Shown: piece after piece, positions 35,182 through 42,932 of the stretch | Position numbering within the stretch: the first letter of the stretch is position 1 | Layout: every line of letters begins with the position of its first letter | From: Nitrincola iocasae | GTDB lineage: Bacteria; Pseudomonadota; Gammaproteobacteria; Pseudomonadales; Balneatricaceae | Reading direction: 5' to 3' | Length of the DNA stretch: 64,000 nucleotides | NCBI RefSeq assembly: GCF_008727795.1 | Contig: NZ_CP044222.1 | Coordinates: forward strand, 1,860,001 to 1,924,000 | Notes under the pieces: generated by a model | Database searches by the model: none | What the model was told of the DNA's origin: nothing | The model's input: the letters and a program-made list of their open reading frames with translations, nothing else | Translations under genes and position numbers: made by a program

Positions 35182-37032
35182 ATGAGCGCTACCGATCAGG
35201 AACAGGAACAGAACAGTTTTGATAGTAAAGCCTTTCTGGCAAACCTGAGCAGCCGACCCGGTGTTTATCAGATGTATGATAAACACGATAAAATCCTCTA
35301 TGTTGGCAAAGCACGCAACCTTAAAAATCGCGTTAGCAGTTATTTTCGCGGTTCCTGGCAGGGCACCAAAACCCGCGCGCTGGTTTCACATATCCGTCGC
35401 ATCGAAGTCACCCTGACCCACAGTGAAACTGAAGCCCTGCTGTTAGAGCAAAACCTGATCAAGGCACAGCGTCCCCCCTACAATATTCTGCTGCGCGATG
35501 ATAAGTCCTACCCTTATATTTTCATTTCCGCCACGGATGACTTTCCCGCTGTACGGTTTCACCGTGGCGCCAAAAAAGCTAAAGGCCAATACTTTGGCCC
35601 GTTCCCCAGTGGTGGTGCGGTACGTGAAAGTCTGAACCTGTTGCAAAAACTGTTCAAAATCCGCCAGTGTGAAGACAGCTTTTTCCGCAACCGCTCGCGC
35701 CCCTGTCTGCAACATCAGATTAAACGCTGCACCGCACCCTGCGTGGGGCTGATTGATAAGGAGCGTTATGCCGAAGACCTGCGCCATGCCAGCATGTTTC
35801 TGGAAGGTAAGAACCAGGCGGTAACTGCTGAGTTGGCCGAACGTATGGATGCTGCATCCAGTCATCTCAATTTTGAATTGGCCGCTGAACTGCGTGATCA
35901 GATCTCGGCACTGCGACAGGTACAGGAGCAGCAGTATGTATCCGGCAGCGGCGGCGAGGCGGATGTATTCGGTTGTGCAATTAATTCCGGCAGCATCTCC
36001 ATCCATGCCCTGTTTGTTCGTGGGGGCCGCATTATTGGCAGTAAAGCTTATCATCCCAAACTGTCACTGGAAGGGTCGGAAAGTGAACTGCTGTCATCTT
36101 TTATTGCCCAGTTCTATCTGAGCGGTGCACGGGAAGTACCCACCAGCATCATTCTGCCTTTCGCCCTGGATGATGCTGAGGTTATCGGTCAGGCAATCAC
36201 CGAAAAAACCACCAAGCGGGTTCAAATTACCCATAATGTGCGTGGTGATCGTGCCGGCTGGCAGCGTCTGGCCCAGACCAATGCCAACCAGCAACTGGTC
36301 AGTCACCTGGCAAGCAAACAGAATATCAGTAACCGTTTTCTGGCCCTGCAGGACTTGCTTGATTTTGATACAGCCATCCGCCGTATGGAGTGTTTTGATA
36401 TCAGCCACAGCTCAGGCGAGGCTACTGTGGCTTCCTGCGTGGTGTTTGATGAGAACGGCCCACTGAAGTCCGATTACCGCCATTTCAATATCGAAGGCAT
36501 TACCGCGGGTGATGACTATGCGGCCATGCAGCAGGCACTGGAGCGTCGCTACACCCGACTGAAAAAAGGCGAGGGCAAACTACCGGACCTTCTGATTATC
36601 GATGGTGGCAAAGGTCAGGTCTCTCAGGCGATGACAGTACTCGAATCCTTACAGATCACCGAAGTGACCGTGATCGGCATCGCCAAGGGCACTACCCGCA
36701 AAGCGGGGTTTGAATTTCTGGTTAATGGCCAAACCGGCGAAGAGTCGGTGATACCATCGGATTCTGGCGCGTTGCATTTGCTTCAGCATATCCGCGATGA
36801 AGCCCACCGATTTGCCATCACTGGCCATCGCGCGCGACGCGCCAAAGTCCGAAAACGCTCCCTTTTAGAGGATATTCCCGGTATTGGACAGAAACGTCGC
36901 CGCGAATTGCTAAAATATTTCGGCAGTATCAAGGAGATAGAGAATGCAAGTATTGAAGAAATTGCAAAAGTCTCTACCATAAGTGCTAAGTTGGCACAGG
37001 AAATCTGGTTGTGCCTGCATCCCGACAGCTGA
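35182..37032 (+). CDS. uvrC: Excinuclease ABC subunit C
   Basis: 616 residues with the full UvrC layout. The GIY-YIG nuclease is GVYQMYDKHDKILYVGKARN at about residues 25-45. A four-Cys-like region holds CEDSFFRNRSRPCLQHQIKRC. The UVR motif lies near residues 205-240. The RNase-H-like half contains DISHSSGEATVASCVVFD and LLIIDGGKGQ. Tandem helix-hairpin-helix motifs (IPGIGQKRRRELLKYFGS) close it. It makes both incisions in nucleotide excision repair. pgsA follows, as in most gammaproteobacteria. Confidence 0.95.
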   Translation: MSATDQEQEQNSFDSKAFLANLSSRPGVYQMYDKHDKILYVGKARNLKNRVSSYFRGSWQGTKTRALVSHIRRIEVTLTHSETEALLLEQNLIKAQRPPYNILLRDDKSYPYIFISATDDFPAVRFHRGAKKAKGQYFGPFPSGGAVRESLNLLQKLFKIRQCEDSFFRNRSRPCLQHQIKRCTAPCVGLIDKERYAEDLRHASMFLEGKNQAVTAELAERMDAASSHLNFELAAELRDQISALRQVQEQQYVSGSGGEADVFGCAINSGSISIHALFVRGGRIIGSKAYHPKLSLEGSESELLSSFIAQFYLSGAREVPTSIILPFALDDAEVIGQAITEKTTKRVQITHNVRGDRAGWQRLAQTNANQQLVSHLASKQNISNRFLALQDLLDFDTAIRRMECFDISHSSGEATVASCVVFDENGPLKSDYRHFNIEGITAGDDYAAMQQALERRYTRLKKGEGKLPDLLIIDGGKGQVSQAMTVLESLQITEVTVIGIAKGTTRKAGFEFLVNGQTGEESVIPSDSGALHLLQHIRDEAHRFAITGHRARRAKVRKRSLLEDIPGIGQKRRRELLKYFGSIKEIENASIEEIAKVSTISAKLAQEIWLCLHPDS

Positions 37033-37047
37033 ACAGGACCAGCATCT

Positions 37048-37608
37048 ATGCTGTTTTCCATGAAAATCCCTAATCTGCTGACACTGCTCAGAATTTGTCT
37101 GATACCGGTGTTTGTAGTGATTTATTACATTCCAGGCTTCTGGTCACCCTGGATAGCCGCGGCTATCTTCGGCTTAGCGGCACTGACTGATTGGCTAGAT
37201 GGCTATCTGGCCCGCCGACTGGACCAGCATTCACCCTTTGGGGCGTTCCTGGACCCGGTTGCAGACAAACTCATGGTCGCCGTGGCACTGGTCATGCTGG
37301 TTGAAACCTACTCCACACCGCTGGTCACCATTCCGGCGGTAGTGATTATTGGTCGCGAAATTGTTATTTCAGCTCTGCGAGAGTGGATGGCCGAAATCGG
37401 TGAGCGCACCCGCGTTGCGGTGTCGATGATCGGCAAGGTAAAAACCACCCTGCAGATGATTGCCATCCTGGTATTGATCGCGGTACCACCGTTTTCAATT
37501 CTGGCCTGGGTGGGCATTTTGACCCTCTATGGCGCCGCGTTGTTAACACTCTGGTCGATGTATGTGTATTTGCGAGCCGCCTGGCCATTGTTGAGTGATG
37601 ATATATAA
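37048..37608 (+). CDS. pgsA: Phosphatidylglycerophosphate synthase
   Basis: 186 residues, several membrane helices, with the CDP-alcohol phosphotransferase motif from DWLDGYLARRLDQHSPFGAF to LDPVADKLM (the DG-AR-G-D-D pattern at about residues 47-73). It makes PGP from CDP-diacylglycerol and glycerol-3-phosphate. An in-frame ATG at 37060 gives the more usual N-terminus MKIPNLLTLLR; the 37048 ATG has AGGA nine bases before it. Followed by the tRNA cluster. Confidence 0.93.
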   Translation: MLFSMKIPNLLTLLRICLIPVFVVIYYIPGFWSPWIAAAIFGLAALTDWLDGYLARRLDQHSPFGAFLDPVADKLMVAVALVMLVETYSTPLVTIPAVVIIGREIVISALREWMAEIGERTRVAVSMIGKVKTTLQMIAILVLIAVPPFSILAWVGILTLYGAALLTLWSMYVYLRAAWPLLSDDI

Positions 37609-37646
37609 GTGGTTAATCTTTAAGCAGTATCATTTATTAAAATCAG

Positions 37647-37674
37647 TTGACACCCAGGCTCACATCTCTATAAT
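37647..37674 (+). promoter_or_regulatory. Sigma-70 promoter of the tRNA cluster
   Basis: Consensus -35 TTGACA (37647-37652) and consensus -10 TATAAT (37669-37674) are separated by 16 bases, 20 bases before tRNA-Gly. A C-rich stretch follows the -10, as in promoters under stringent control. Confidence 0.85.
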
Positions 37675-37694
37675 ACGCCCCACTTGATTGCGTT

Positions 37695-37770
<76 letters not shown>

Positions 37771-37820
37771 AATCAGACACTTGTCTGATTTAAAGTAATA
37801 AAGCAAAGAGAGTTTTAAAG

Positions 37821-37893
37821 GCTGGATGGCAGAGTGGTCATGCAGCGGACTGCAACTCCGTGTACGCCGGTTCGATTCCGACTCCAGCCTCCA
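37821..37893 (+). tRNA. cysT: tRNA-Cys(GCA)
   Basis: Cloverleaf with acceptor GGCTGGA/TCCAGCC, anticodon GCA in the loop CTGCAAC, T-loop GTTCGATT and encoded CCA. Confidence 0.96.
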
Positions 37894-37951
37894 TCTCTCT
37901 TTAAAGCGCCATGTCACACAAAATCGCCGGCACAGTTCCAGCGATGATCCA

Positions 37952-38038
37952 GCCCCGATGGTGAAATTGGTAGACACAAGGGACTTAAAATCCCTCGGCT
38001 GAAAGGCTGTACCGGTTCGAGTCCGGTTCGGGGCACCA
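37952..38038 (+). tRNA. leuZ: tRNA-Leu(TAA)
   Basis: 87 bases with a long variable arm typical of Leu tRNAs, acceptor GCCCCGA/TCGGGGC, anticodon TAA in CTTAAAA, and encoded CCA. It marks the boundary between core genome and the integron 100 bases on. The 101 bases after it hold nothing I can name, and no copy of the tRNA 3' end was noticed. Confidence 0.96.
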
Positions 38039-38139
38039 TCATCACAACCCGTGAAAATTCAAACATCCCACACCTCTCTGCAACTCTTGCAATATTCCAC
38101 TTTGCTTGTTTTAATTCCTATAGACAATCTAGACAAATT

Positions 38140-38661
38140 CTACAGCTGTGATGGAGCACCGGCCCTGCGGTAGCCTGCCTGAGGGTTAGAAAAAACATCC
38201 TGTACACGCAATCGAACCGCTTCCATTACGCGAAGCCCAGAGCCATACATCAAACTGGCGACCAGTTTATGATCACCCTCCATAAAGCCAAGTACACGCA
38301 TAGCTTCTTCATGGGTGAAAACAGTCGGTAGCCGCCTGCCTTTATTGGTTCGAGTAAATGCCAGCTGGCCAAGATCCTTGTTCAGAAAGTGTTTATAAAG
38401 AAACACAACCGCATTCAGCGCTGTTTTTTGCGTATTGATAGCAACATGACGTTGGTTAGCAAGATAGCTTAACCAAGCATCCACCTCGATGGCACCCATG
38501 TCTAGTGGATGGCGTTTCTGATGAAAATAAATGAAATCCTTGATCCAGCCGCAATAGGTTTTCTCTGTACGATAGGCGAGATGGCGTGAGCGCATAGAGG
38601 CACGAAGCTGATCCATGAAGCGGGTGGGATTAGCAGGCAAGGGTGGTGGTATATCATCCAT
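38140..38661 (-). pseudogene. intI: Integron integrase IntI, C-terminally truncated
   Basis: The first about 155 residues match integron integrases: a SAM-like N-domain (RTEKTYCGWIKDFIYFHQKRHP), AVVFLYKHFLNKDLG, RLPTVFTHEEAMRVLGFM and the first catalytic-arginine box GSGLRVMEAVRLRVQDV. The frame then runs into about 17 unrelated residues and stops. The second half, with the integron-specific insertion and the HxxR and Tyr motifs, is missing, so it cannot recombine. AAGGAG precedes ATG 38661. It is read away from the array, as in all integrons. Confidence 0.9.
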
Positions 38662-38692
38662 CAACAGCTCCTTGTCATGAATTAATTTATGG

Positions 38693-38712
38693 TACTGTTT
38701 TTATATACAGTA
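38693..38712 (-). promoter_or_regulatory. LexA (SOS) box in the intI promoter
   Basis: A near-perfect palindrome TACTGT-N8-ACAGTA, with an all-A/T spacer, 31 bases upstream of the intI start. It fits the LexA consensus CTGT-N8-ACAG. LexA control of intI is well known in mobile and chromosomal integrons, where SOS induction turns on cassette recombination. Confidence 0.9.
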
Positions 38713-38977
38713 GTAATGATATTGTCAAGTCAGAGTGACTGGCAAAGTGATTCTAGAGGCTCATATCCTGGATGATAGTATTTTATTTGTATTAATTTTA
38801 ATAAAGTCATACTGTTGCTGTCATATAGTGAAATCGTGATAGTAGTCTGCATGATCGGTTTGACTTTCTGGGATGAATACCATGAATGCCAGAGATGATT
38901 GACCAGTCCTGGGTTTTGAATTAGCTTGGGTTCAACTAATCGGCTGGGATAGTAGTCTTGGCAAAGTGGCCTTTGAA

Positions 38978-39015
38978 GCCACGATATATTTGAGGCCACG
39001 ATATAAATGTTATGT
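38978..39015 (+). other. attI-like recombination site
   Basis: Two direct copies of GCCACGATATA (38978-38988 and 38995-39005) lie side by side, followed at once by GTTATGT at 39009, matching a crossover core (G then TTATG). The site lies between intI and the first cassette, where attI must be. Direct repeats next to the core are also found in known attI sites. The 38713-38977 interval has no ORF I can support and should hold the cassette promoter. Confidence 0.6.
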
Positions 39016-39026
39016 GAAGATGATGC

Positions 39027-39323
39027 ATGGCTGAATTCATTGTCAAAGAGGCTATCGCGAGAACGATAAAGGAGCTTGAGGAATCAGGTGACCTTGTCGT
39101 CGTGAACCCTATTGAAAACGCGGTAGTGAATAAACTGTTTGATGCGGTGCAAGCAGTCTCTCCGAATTTGCTATCGGCTGCTGAGCTTAGTGGCATTATC
39201 AGTGCGCTCAATGCTCACAAACTGGGCTTCGGCCTGGATGACAATGACTTCCAAACAATCATTGGTTTAACCAAGGCGGAGCTTACGGAAGCAACACGAA
39301 AGCTTAGGGCGGTCAAGTGCTAG
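39027..39323 (+). CDS. Cassette 1: hypothetical protein
   Basis: 98-residue, acidic, helical protein (FIVKEAIARTIKELEESGDL; LTKAELTEATRKLRAV). No family recognised, no membrane helix. It begins 18 bases after the attI core with GAAGATG upstream, and its stop is followed directly by an attC site: the layout of a first, probably expressed, integron cassette. Confidence 0.7.
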   Translation: MAEFIVKEAIARTIKELEESGDLVVVNPIENAVVNKLFDAVQAVSPNLLSAAELSGIISALNAHKLGFGLDDNDFQTIIGLTKAELTEATRKLRAVKC

Positions 39324-39327
39324 ATCA

Positions 39328-39411
39328 CATAACCAAGCCAGTCACAGCGACGGCTACTACATTGCGGCTTCGCCTCCATTCCGTAACCGCGCGTGCTGAG
39401 CGGCGTTAGCG
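39328..39411 (+). other. attC site of cassette 1
   Basis: Left end ACATAAC and right core GGCGTTAGC enclose imperfectly complementary arms (CCAGTCACAGCGACGG against GCGCGTGCTGAGCGG) with an inner GCGG-CTTCG hairpin. The crossover lies at 39405/39406. Confidence 0.85.
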
Positions 39412-39441
39412 CGGATGCAAGTCTGAGGGAAATTTGAGCCT

Positions 39442-39905
39442 ATGGTTCTGAAAGATGAAATTGAAAAAGAAGCTGCGACCACTCTTGGCTACATGCTATT
39501 TGAGTACTCTCGCTTAGACATGGAACTTGGTTTGTTTTTGGTTTGTCCAATGATGGTCAAAACCTAGATAGGCTGACTAAAAAGCTTAACGACTCAAATT
39601 TCAATAAGAGATTGCATCTACTGGGAAAGCTGGTAAATGAAAAATATATGGACACCCCAGCAGCAGATATTTACCAAGCTTGGTTATCCGATGCTCATGC
39701 AGTCCGTTCGCTTCGCAATGAACTCTTTCATGGTCGTTGGGGCTTTATCCCGCAACAGCAACAGGTAGCAAATGTTGTTGGGTTGCCAACTTCACCAGAG
39801 CAAGCTGAGACTCGCTATTCAATCCCCCAGCTTCAGGATCTATTGTTTACCATGCGGGATTTACGCTCTCGGCTGAATGATTTGAGGCAGTCATGCCCTG
39901 TTTAA
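39442..39905 (+). pseudogene. Cassette 2: HEPN-like protein, frameshifted
   Basis: Reading starts at ATG 39442 (MVLKDEIEKEAATTLGYMLFEYSRLD). A one-base deletion near 39544, where a TGG Trp codon is probably reduced to TG, shifts the frame; the protein continues as SNDGQNLDRLTKKLND to the stop at 39905. The second part contains SLRNELFHGRWG, an RNxxxH motif as in HEPN-fold proteins, some of which are RNases of toxin systems. Function is inferred from that motif only. Either a recent mutation or a sequencing error at this base. Confidence 0.6.
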
Positions 39906-39909
39906 TCGG

Positions 39910-39996
39910 CGCTAACAAGGCGCATCACTCGCTCCCTGCGGTCGCTGGGACGCCAACCCGCTGCGCGGCTCATCGCCCGTGTGCTTTGCGTTAGCA
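39910..39996 (+). other. attC site of cassette 2
   Basis: Classic form: left CGCTAACAAGGCGC, right TTTGCGTTAGCA, with the inner pair CTCGCTCCCTGCGGTCGCTGGGA. Crossover at G39990. It is the best-preserved attC in the array. Confidence 0.92.
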
Positions 39997-40010
39997 CCTG
40001 GAGAGTATTG

Positions 40011-40078
40011 GTGGATATTTCCGAATCTCTGAAAAGCGCAGAAAATTCTCTCAGAGATCTATTCAACTTTGTGTTGTC
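40011..40078 (+). pseudogene. Cassette 3: N-terminal fragment cut by IS3 element
   Basis: A GTG-started frame (DISESLKSAENSLRDLFNFVLS) begins 20 bases after the attC2 core with GGAGAG upstream, then runs into the left end of the IS3 element and stops 16 bases inside it. The SLKSAENSLRDLF stretch reminds me of Swt1/HEPN-like proteins, but 22 residues are too few to decide. The rest of the gene is not found on the far side of the element. Confidence 0.5.
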
Positions 40079-40086
40079 TGTAGTGG

Positions 40087-40911
40087 TCAAGTAAAACTGG
40101 CCACCGGTTTATAGTTAATCCAGTACTGTTCCTCTGCCTGATTCGGACTCATTCCATTGTTATGCCGGTGTGGTCGAAGCTGACTATAATACCCGATTAA
40201 ATACTTCACTACGTGATGCTGCGCCTGAACGAGTGAGTGGTAGCCGTAGGTAGGCACCCATTCAACCTTCAAGCTTCTAAAAAAACGCTCCATTGGTGCA
40301 TTATCCCAGCAGTTACCACGTCGGCTAAGGCTCTGCTTTATTTGACACTTCCAGAGCGTCTGACGGAATTTACGACTCGTATAATGGCTACCCTGGTCAC
40401 TATGGAACATCACGCCTTTCGGTCGACCACGGCTCTCATACGCCATTTTTAGTGCATTGCTGGTAAGCTCACTGTCTGGCGATAGCGACATCGCCCAGCC
40501 CACTGGCTTACGTGCAAATAAATCAATGACAACCGCTAAATAAGCCCAGCGATTGCCAGTCCAGATGTACGTGACATCGCCACACCAGATGCAGTTTGGC
40601 GCATCAACGTTAAACTGGCGGTCTAAATGATTCGGTATCTGAACATGTTCATCACCTGTTTTCTTATATGTGTGACCAGGTACCTGGCAACTGATAAGTC
40701 CAAGCTTTTCCATCAAGCGTCCGGCTCGATAGCGGCTCAATGGCACGTTCTGATTGGTAGCCATTTCCGCAATGCTTCGTGCACCCGCAGAGCCCTCGCT
40801 CGCGCGAAAGAGCTCCCTAACGACTGCCTGTTCTACGGTCTTTTTCGCACATACAGGCTTTTTTGAACGTTGTTTCCAGTACCTGAAGCTGCTGCGGTGC
40901 ACGCCAAACAC
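40087..40911 (-). CDS. IS3 transposase OrfB (made as OrfAB by -1 frameshift)
   Basis: Contains HTH_21 (VVRELFRASEGSAGARSIAEMA) and the rve integrase core with all three catalytic residues: Asp in WCGDVTYIWTG, Asp in FHSDQGSHYTS, Glu in DNAPMERFFRSLKVEW. The frame extends upstream to the slippery site at about 41005, giving KKGYRSLDVGLSEQFSIIEKL before the first ATG. No damage seen, so the element may be active. Confidence 0.9.
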   Translation of the reverse strand: MFGVHRSSFRYWKQRSKKPVCAKKTVEQAVVRELFRASEGSAGARSIAEMATNQNVPLSRYRAGRLMEKLGLISCQVPGHTYKKTGDEHVQIPNHLDRQFNVDAPNCIWCGDVTYIWTGNRWAYLAVVIDLFARKPVGWAMSLSPDSELTSNALKMAYESRGRPKGVMFHSDQGSHYTSRKFRQTLWKCQIKQSLSRRGNCWDNAPMERFFRSLKVEWVPTYGYHSLVQAQHHVVKYLIGYYSQLRPHRHNNGMSPNQAEEQYWINYKPVASFT

Positions 40912-40955
40912 CTCACACAGCTTCGTTACCGGGTAGCTCGTCTTGAGTTTCTCGA

Positions 40956-41267
40956 TTATCGAGAATTGTTCAGAGAGTCCGACATCAAGAGAGCGGTAGC
41001 CTTTTTTAATATATCTTTTTCCATTTCAACTTCGCGGATACGTTTCTCAAGCTCGCGTATTCTAAGTTGATCTGGTGTCATTGGTGTTGCTTTTGGACTT
41101 TCACCACCACGCTCTTTTCGTAGCTGGCGAACCCATTTATCCATGGTCGAATGTCCGACATTCATGGCTTCAGCCGCATCTCGAATAGAGTAATTTTGGT
41201 CGACTACCAGCTGTGCTGCTTCGAGTCTGAATTCAGGGCTGAAATTTCGGTTTGGTCTTCTGGTCAT
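40956..41267 (-). CDS. IS3 transposase OrfA
   Basis: 103 residues: helix-turn-helix of the IS3/IS911 OrfA type (FSPEFRLEAAQLVVDQNYSIRDAAEAMNVGHSTMDKWVRQLRKER), then a leucine-zipper-like helix (LRIRELEKRIREVEMEKDILKKA). The slippery AAAAAAG at 41007-41001 lies near its end; a -1 shift there yields the OrfAB transposase. Confidence 0.9.
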   Translation of the reverse strand: MTRRPNRNFSPEFRLEAAQLVVDQNYSIRDAAEAMNVGHSTMDKWVRQLRKERGGESPKATPMTPDQLRIRELEKRIREVEMEKDILKKATALLMSDSLNNSR

Positions 41268-41340
41268 ATTGTCACCTAATTATCTCTTGGTGCATGATAG
41301 CACCTCTAATTAGATGGCCAAATTAACTATGCCACTACAC

Positions 41341-41365
41341 TCCGCCCCAAAGCCGGGCGTTAATG
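41341..41365 (+). other. attC tail right of the IS3 element
   Basis: The first bases after the element (TCCGCCCCAAAGCCGGGCGTTAATG when read in two parts) end with a GGGCGTTAATG core. This is the 3' end of an attC whose left half was lost with cassette 3. The core overlaps the start codon of the next gene. Confidence 0.6.
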
Positions 41366-41731
41366 GTGAACCAGTTGCGTAGAAGAGCAGAGCTTGTCGA
41401 AGCGCTAATTGAGCATAGAGAGAGCGTTGGCTCTCTGTTGGGCGAGCTCCGCACCTATGGCTGGGACTCTGAAGATGAGTTGATTACTTTGAGACCAAGG
41501 CATATTCTCTATGTTCTTCATGCATTTCAGTCCGGCCGCCTGAACGCGAGCCACCTAAGAGAGTGGGCGAACGCTATCGAACAGAGGGAAGATATCGGCA
41601 TGCTTTTTGGTCACCAAGAAGTTCTGGATGAGATGATTTTTTGGTTAGCAAATCCTGAAATAAACTACTCTATCGATTCAGAACTTGTGGCCCGTGTAAT
41701 CTCCAACTTGGAGCGGAACCATGTCGAATAA
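41363..41731 (+). CDS. Cassette 4: hypothetical protein
   Basis: 122-residue acidic protein: RAELVEALIEHRESVGSLLGELRTYGWDSEDELITLRP, then LREWANAIEQREDIGML. It resembles proteins often carried by integron cassettes and may be of immunity-protein type, but I cannot name a family. Its ATG overlaps the attC core (GCGTTAATG), leaving no room for a ribosome-binding site inside the cassette; translation would be leaderless or depend on the upstream neighbour. Confidence 0.7.
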   Translation: MVNQLRRRAELVEALIEHRESVGSLLGELRTYGWDSEDELITLRPRHILYVLHAFQSGRLNASHLREWANAIEQREDIGMLFGHQEVLDEMIFWLANPEINYSIDSELVARVISNLERNHVE

Positions 41732-41734
41732 CCA

Positions 41735-41821
41735 TTTAACAAATAGTTCCAGTTCGTTCCGGGCCTGAAGGCCCTCCACCGGATGCCCTTTTCACTGCGC
41801 TACTGAACAACGGCGTTTAAA
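41735..41821 (+). other. attC site of cassette 4
   Basis: Left ATTTAAC, right ACGGCGTTTAAA. The apical part (41761-41783, GGGCCTGAAGGCCCTCCACC and following) recurs in a relic at 53551. Confidence 0.8.
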
Positions 41822-41845
41822 GGGCGCATCACTAGAGGATGATCT

Positions 41846-42076
41846 ATGGAGATTGATGAAGAGAAAATTGACGAGGCTGTACTGGCTTTGCTGTATCTGA
41901 CTTTGCATGATAGTGGTCGGGCGTGGAAATCCTTTGATTGGGATGCCATGAATAGGCTTCACGAAAAGGAGCTTATTGAGAATCCAGTTGGTAAAGCCAA
42001 GTCTATCCTGTTCACTGAGGAAGGCCTCAAAGAGTCAGAGCGGCTGTTCCAGAAGCTTTTCTCCAAGGACTCGTGA
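41846..42076 (+). CDS. Cassette 5: DUF6429 family protein
   Basis: 76 residues: EIDEEKIDEAVLALLYLTLHD, RAWKSFDWDAMNRLHEKELIENPVGKAKSILFTEEGLKESERLF. This is the small DUF6429 family often found in cassettes and plasmids, of unknown role; the fold looks like a winged helix (inference). GAGGATG precedes the ATG. An attC follows. Confidence 0.75.
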   Translation: MEIDEEKIDEAVLALLYLTLHDSGRAWKSFDWDAMNRLHEKELIENPVGKAKSILFTEEGLKESERLFQKLFSKDS

Positions 42077-42091
42077 ACATGGGTGCCGACC

Positions 42092-42177
42092 TTTTAACCA
42101 AGCGCTCAACCGGACGCCAAAAGCGGGGGCTTTTGGTTTCCTCCTCTGGCGCTCCGGCGCCGGTTACCATCAGCGTT
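42092..42177 (+). other. attC site of cassette 5, interrupted by IS1182-like copy A
   Basis: Left TTTTAACCAAGCGC with the inner arms ACGCCAAAAGC/GGGGCTTTTGG and CTCTGGCGCTCCGGC. The right core reads AGCGTT and then the IS begins; the missing ATG of the core is found after the IS at 42892-42898 (CGTTATG). Confidence 0.85.
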
Positions 42178-42891
42178 CAGGCTGTAGAAAAACCTCTTTA
42201 TCTATGGTCTGATTAGATATTCAGGAGACGGAGGCTCTGGGATGGTTCGATTCAAACATTACGACTACAACCAGATGTCGATGGTGGTCATCAACTACTT
42301 GGAACAGATCCAACCGGGTACCTTTGAATTTGCGTTGCACTACCTGATCTCTGAAAAACTCGACCTGTCTGCTTTTCATCAGCCCTATAAAAATGATGCT
42401 GAAGGCCGCCCAGCCTATGATCCGGCTATACTGCTCAAGATTATTTTATTTGCTTACTCAAAGGGCATTACCTCCAGCCGTGAAATCCAGTGGTGCTGCG
42501 AAACCAATATCATCTTCAAAGCGTTATCCTGCGATACCGTGTCGCACTTCACCACGATAGCTCACTTTGTCAGTAGCCGTGGCCTGGCGAGTGAAGCCTT
42601 ATTTGAACAATCACCTCAGTGAGCATCAGGAAAAGGATACCTATGAAAGCGAAGAAGCGCTGGAGCGTGATATTCGCAAGGCCAAGACCATCCAGTTACA
42701 TAGTTGAAGCAACAAAGGTGGAAGCCCAGCTGAAAGCCTTATCAATCAGGCCACTGTCGACTGATGTGGCAGTAAAACAAATGCCATTCCCGATAATGTC
42801 GAAACAGGCATTGAAGGGAGTGGCAATATAAATGAACAAAACGAGCACCGAGGAAAGGTTGATGCGCTATAAATTGATTTTTCTACAGGCT
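42178..42891 (+). mobile_element. IS1182-like element, copy A (internally deleted)
   Basis: 714 bp. Left end CAGGCTGTAGAAAAACC; right end TTTTTCTACAGGCT; the shared inverted core is CTGTAGAAAAA. CGTT stands on both sides (42174-42177 and 42892-42895), a probable 4-bp target duplication inside the attC core. A full family member would be about twice as long; two internal deletions remove the middle and most of the end of the transposase gene. Confidence 0.8.
42242..42622 (+). pseudogene. IS1182-type transposase, N-terminal fragment (copy A)
   Basis: 126 residues: RFKHYDYNQMSMVVINYLEQIQPGTFEFALHYLISEKLDLSAF, then AYDPAILLKIILFAYSKGITSSREIQWCCETNIIFKALSCD. This is the DUF772-like N-domain of IS1182/IS5-superfamily transposases. 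After FEQ the frame jumps, through a deletion, to sequence that should be about 60 codons further on, and stops. The DDE core is absent. Confidence 0.85.
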
Positions 42892-42932
42892 CGTTATGTG
42901 TGCGTCATCTGCAGGCTATAGAGGGGAATCCT

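Larger units (their letters stand above)
40079..41339 (-). mobile_element. IS3-family insertion sequence
   Basis: 1261 bp bounded by inverted ends TGTAGTGG...AGT (left 40079) and its complement ending CCACTACA (right 41339). It contains overlapping orfA and orfB on the minus strand with a slippery A6G. Flanks GTC and CTC do not show a target duplication, and only the tail of an attC follows on the right, so the insertion was probably accompanied by deletion of cassette sequence. Both orfs look intact. Confidence 0.88.

Noticed and set aside
38041..38160. Possible att duplication of tRNA-Leu marking a classical genomic island
   Set aside because: I compared the tRNA 3' end with the DNA around intI and found no repeated copy; the boundary is that of an integron, not of a tRNA-integrated island.
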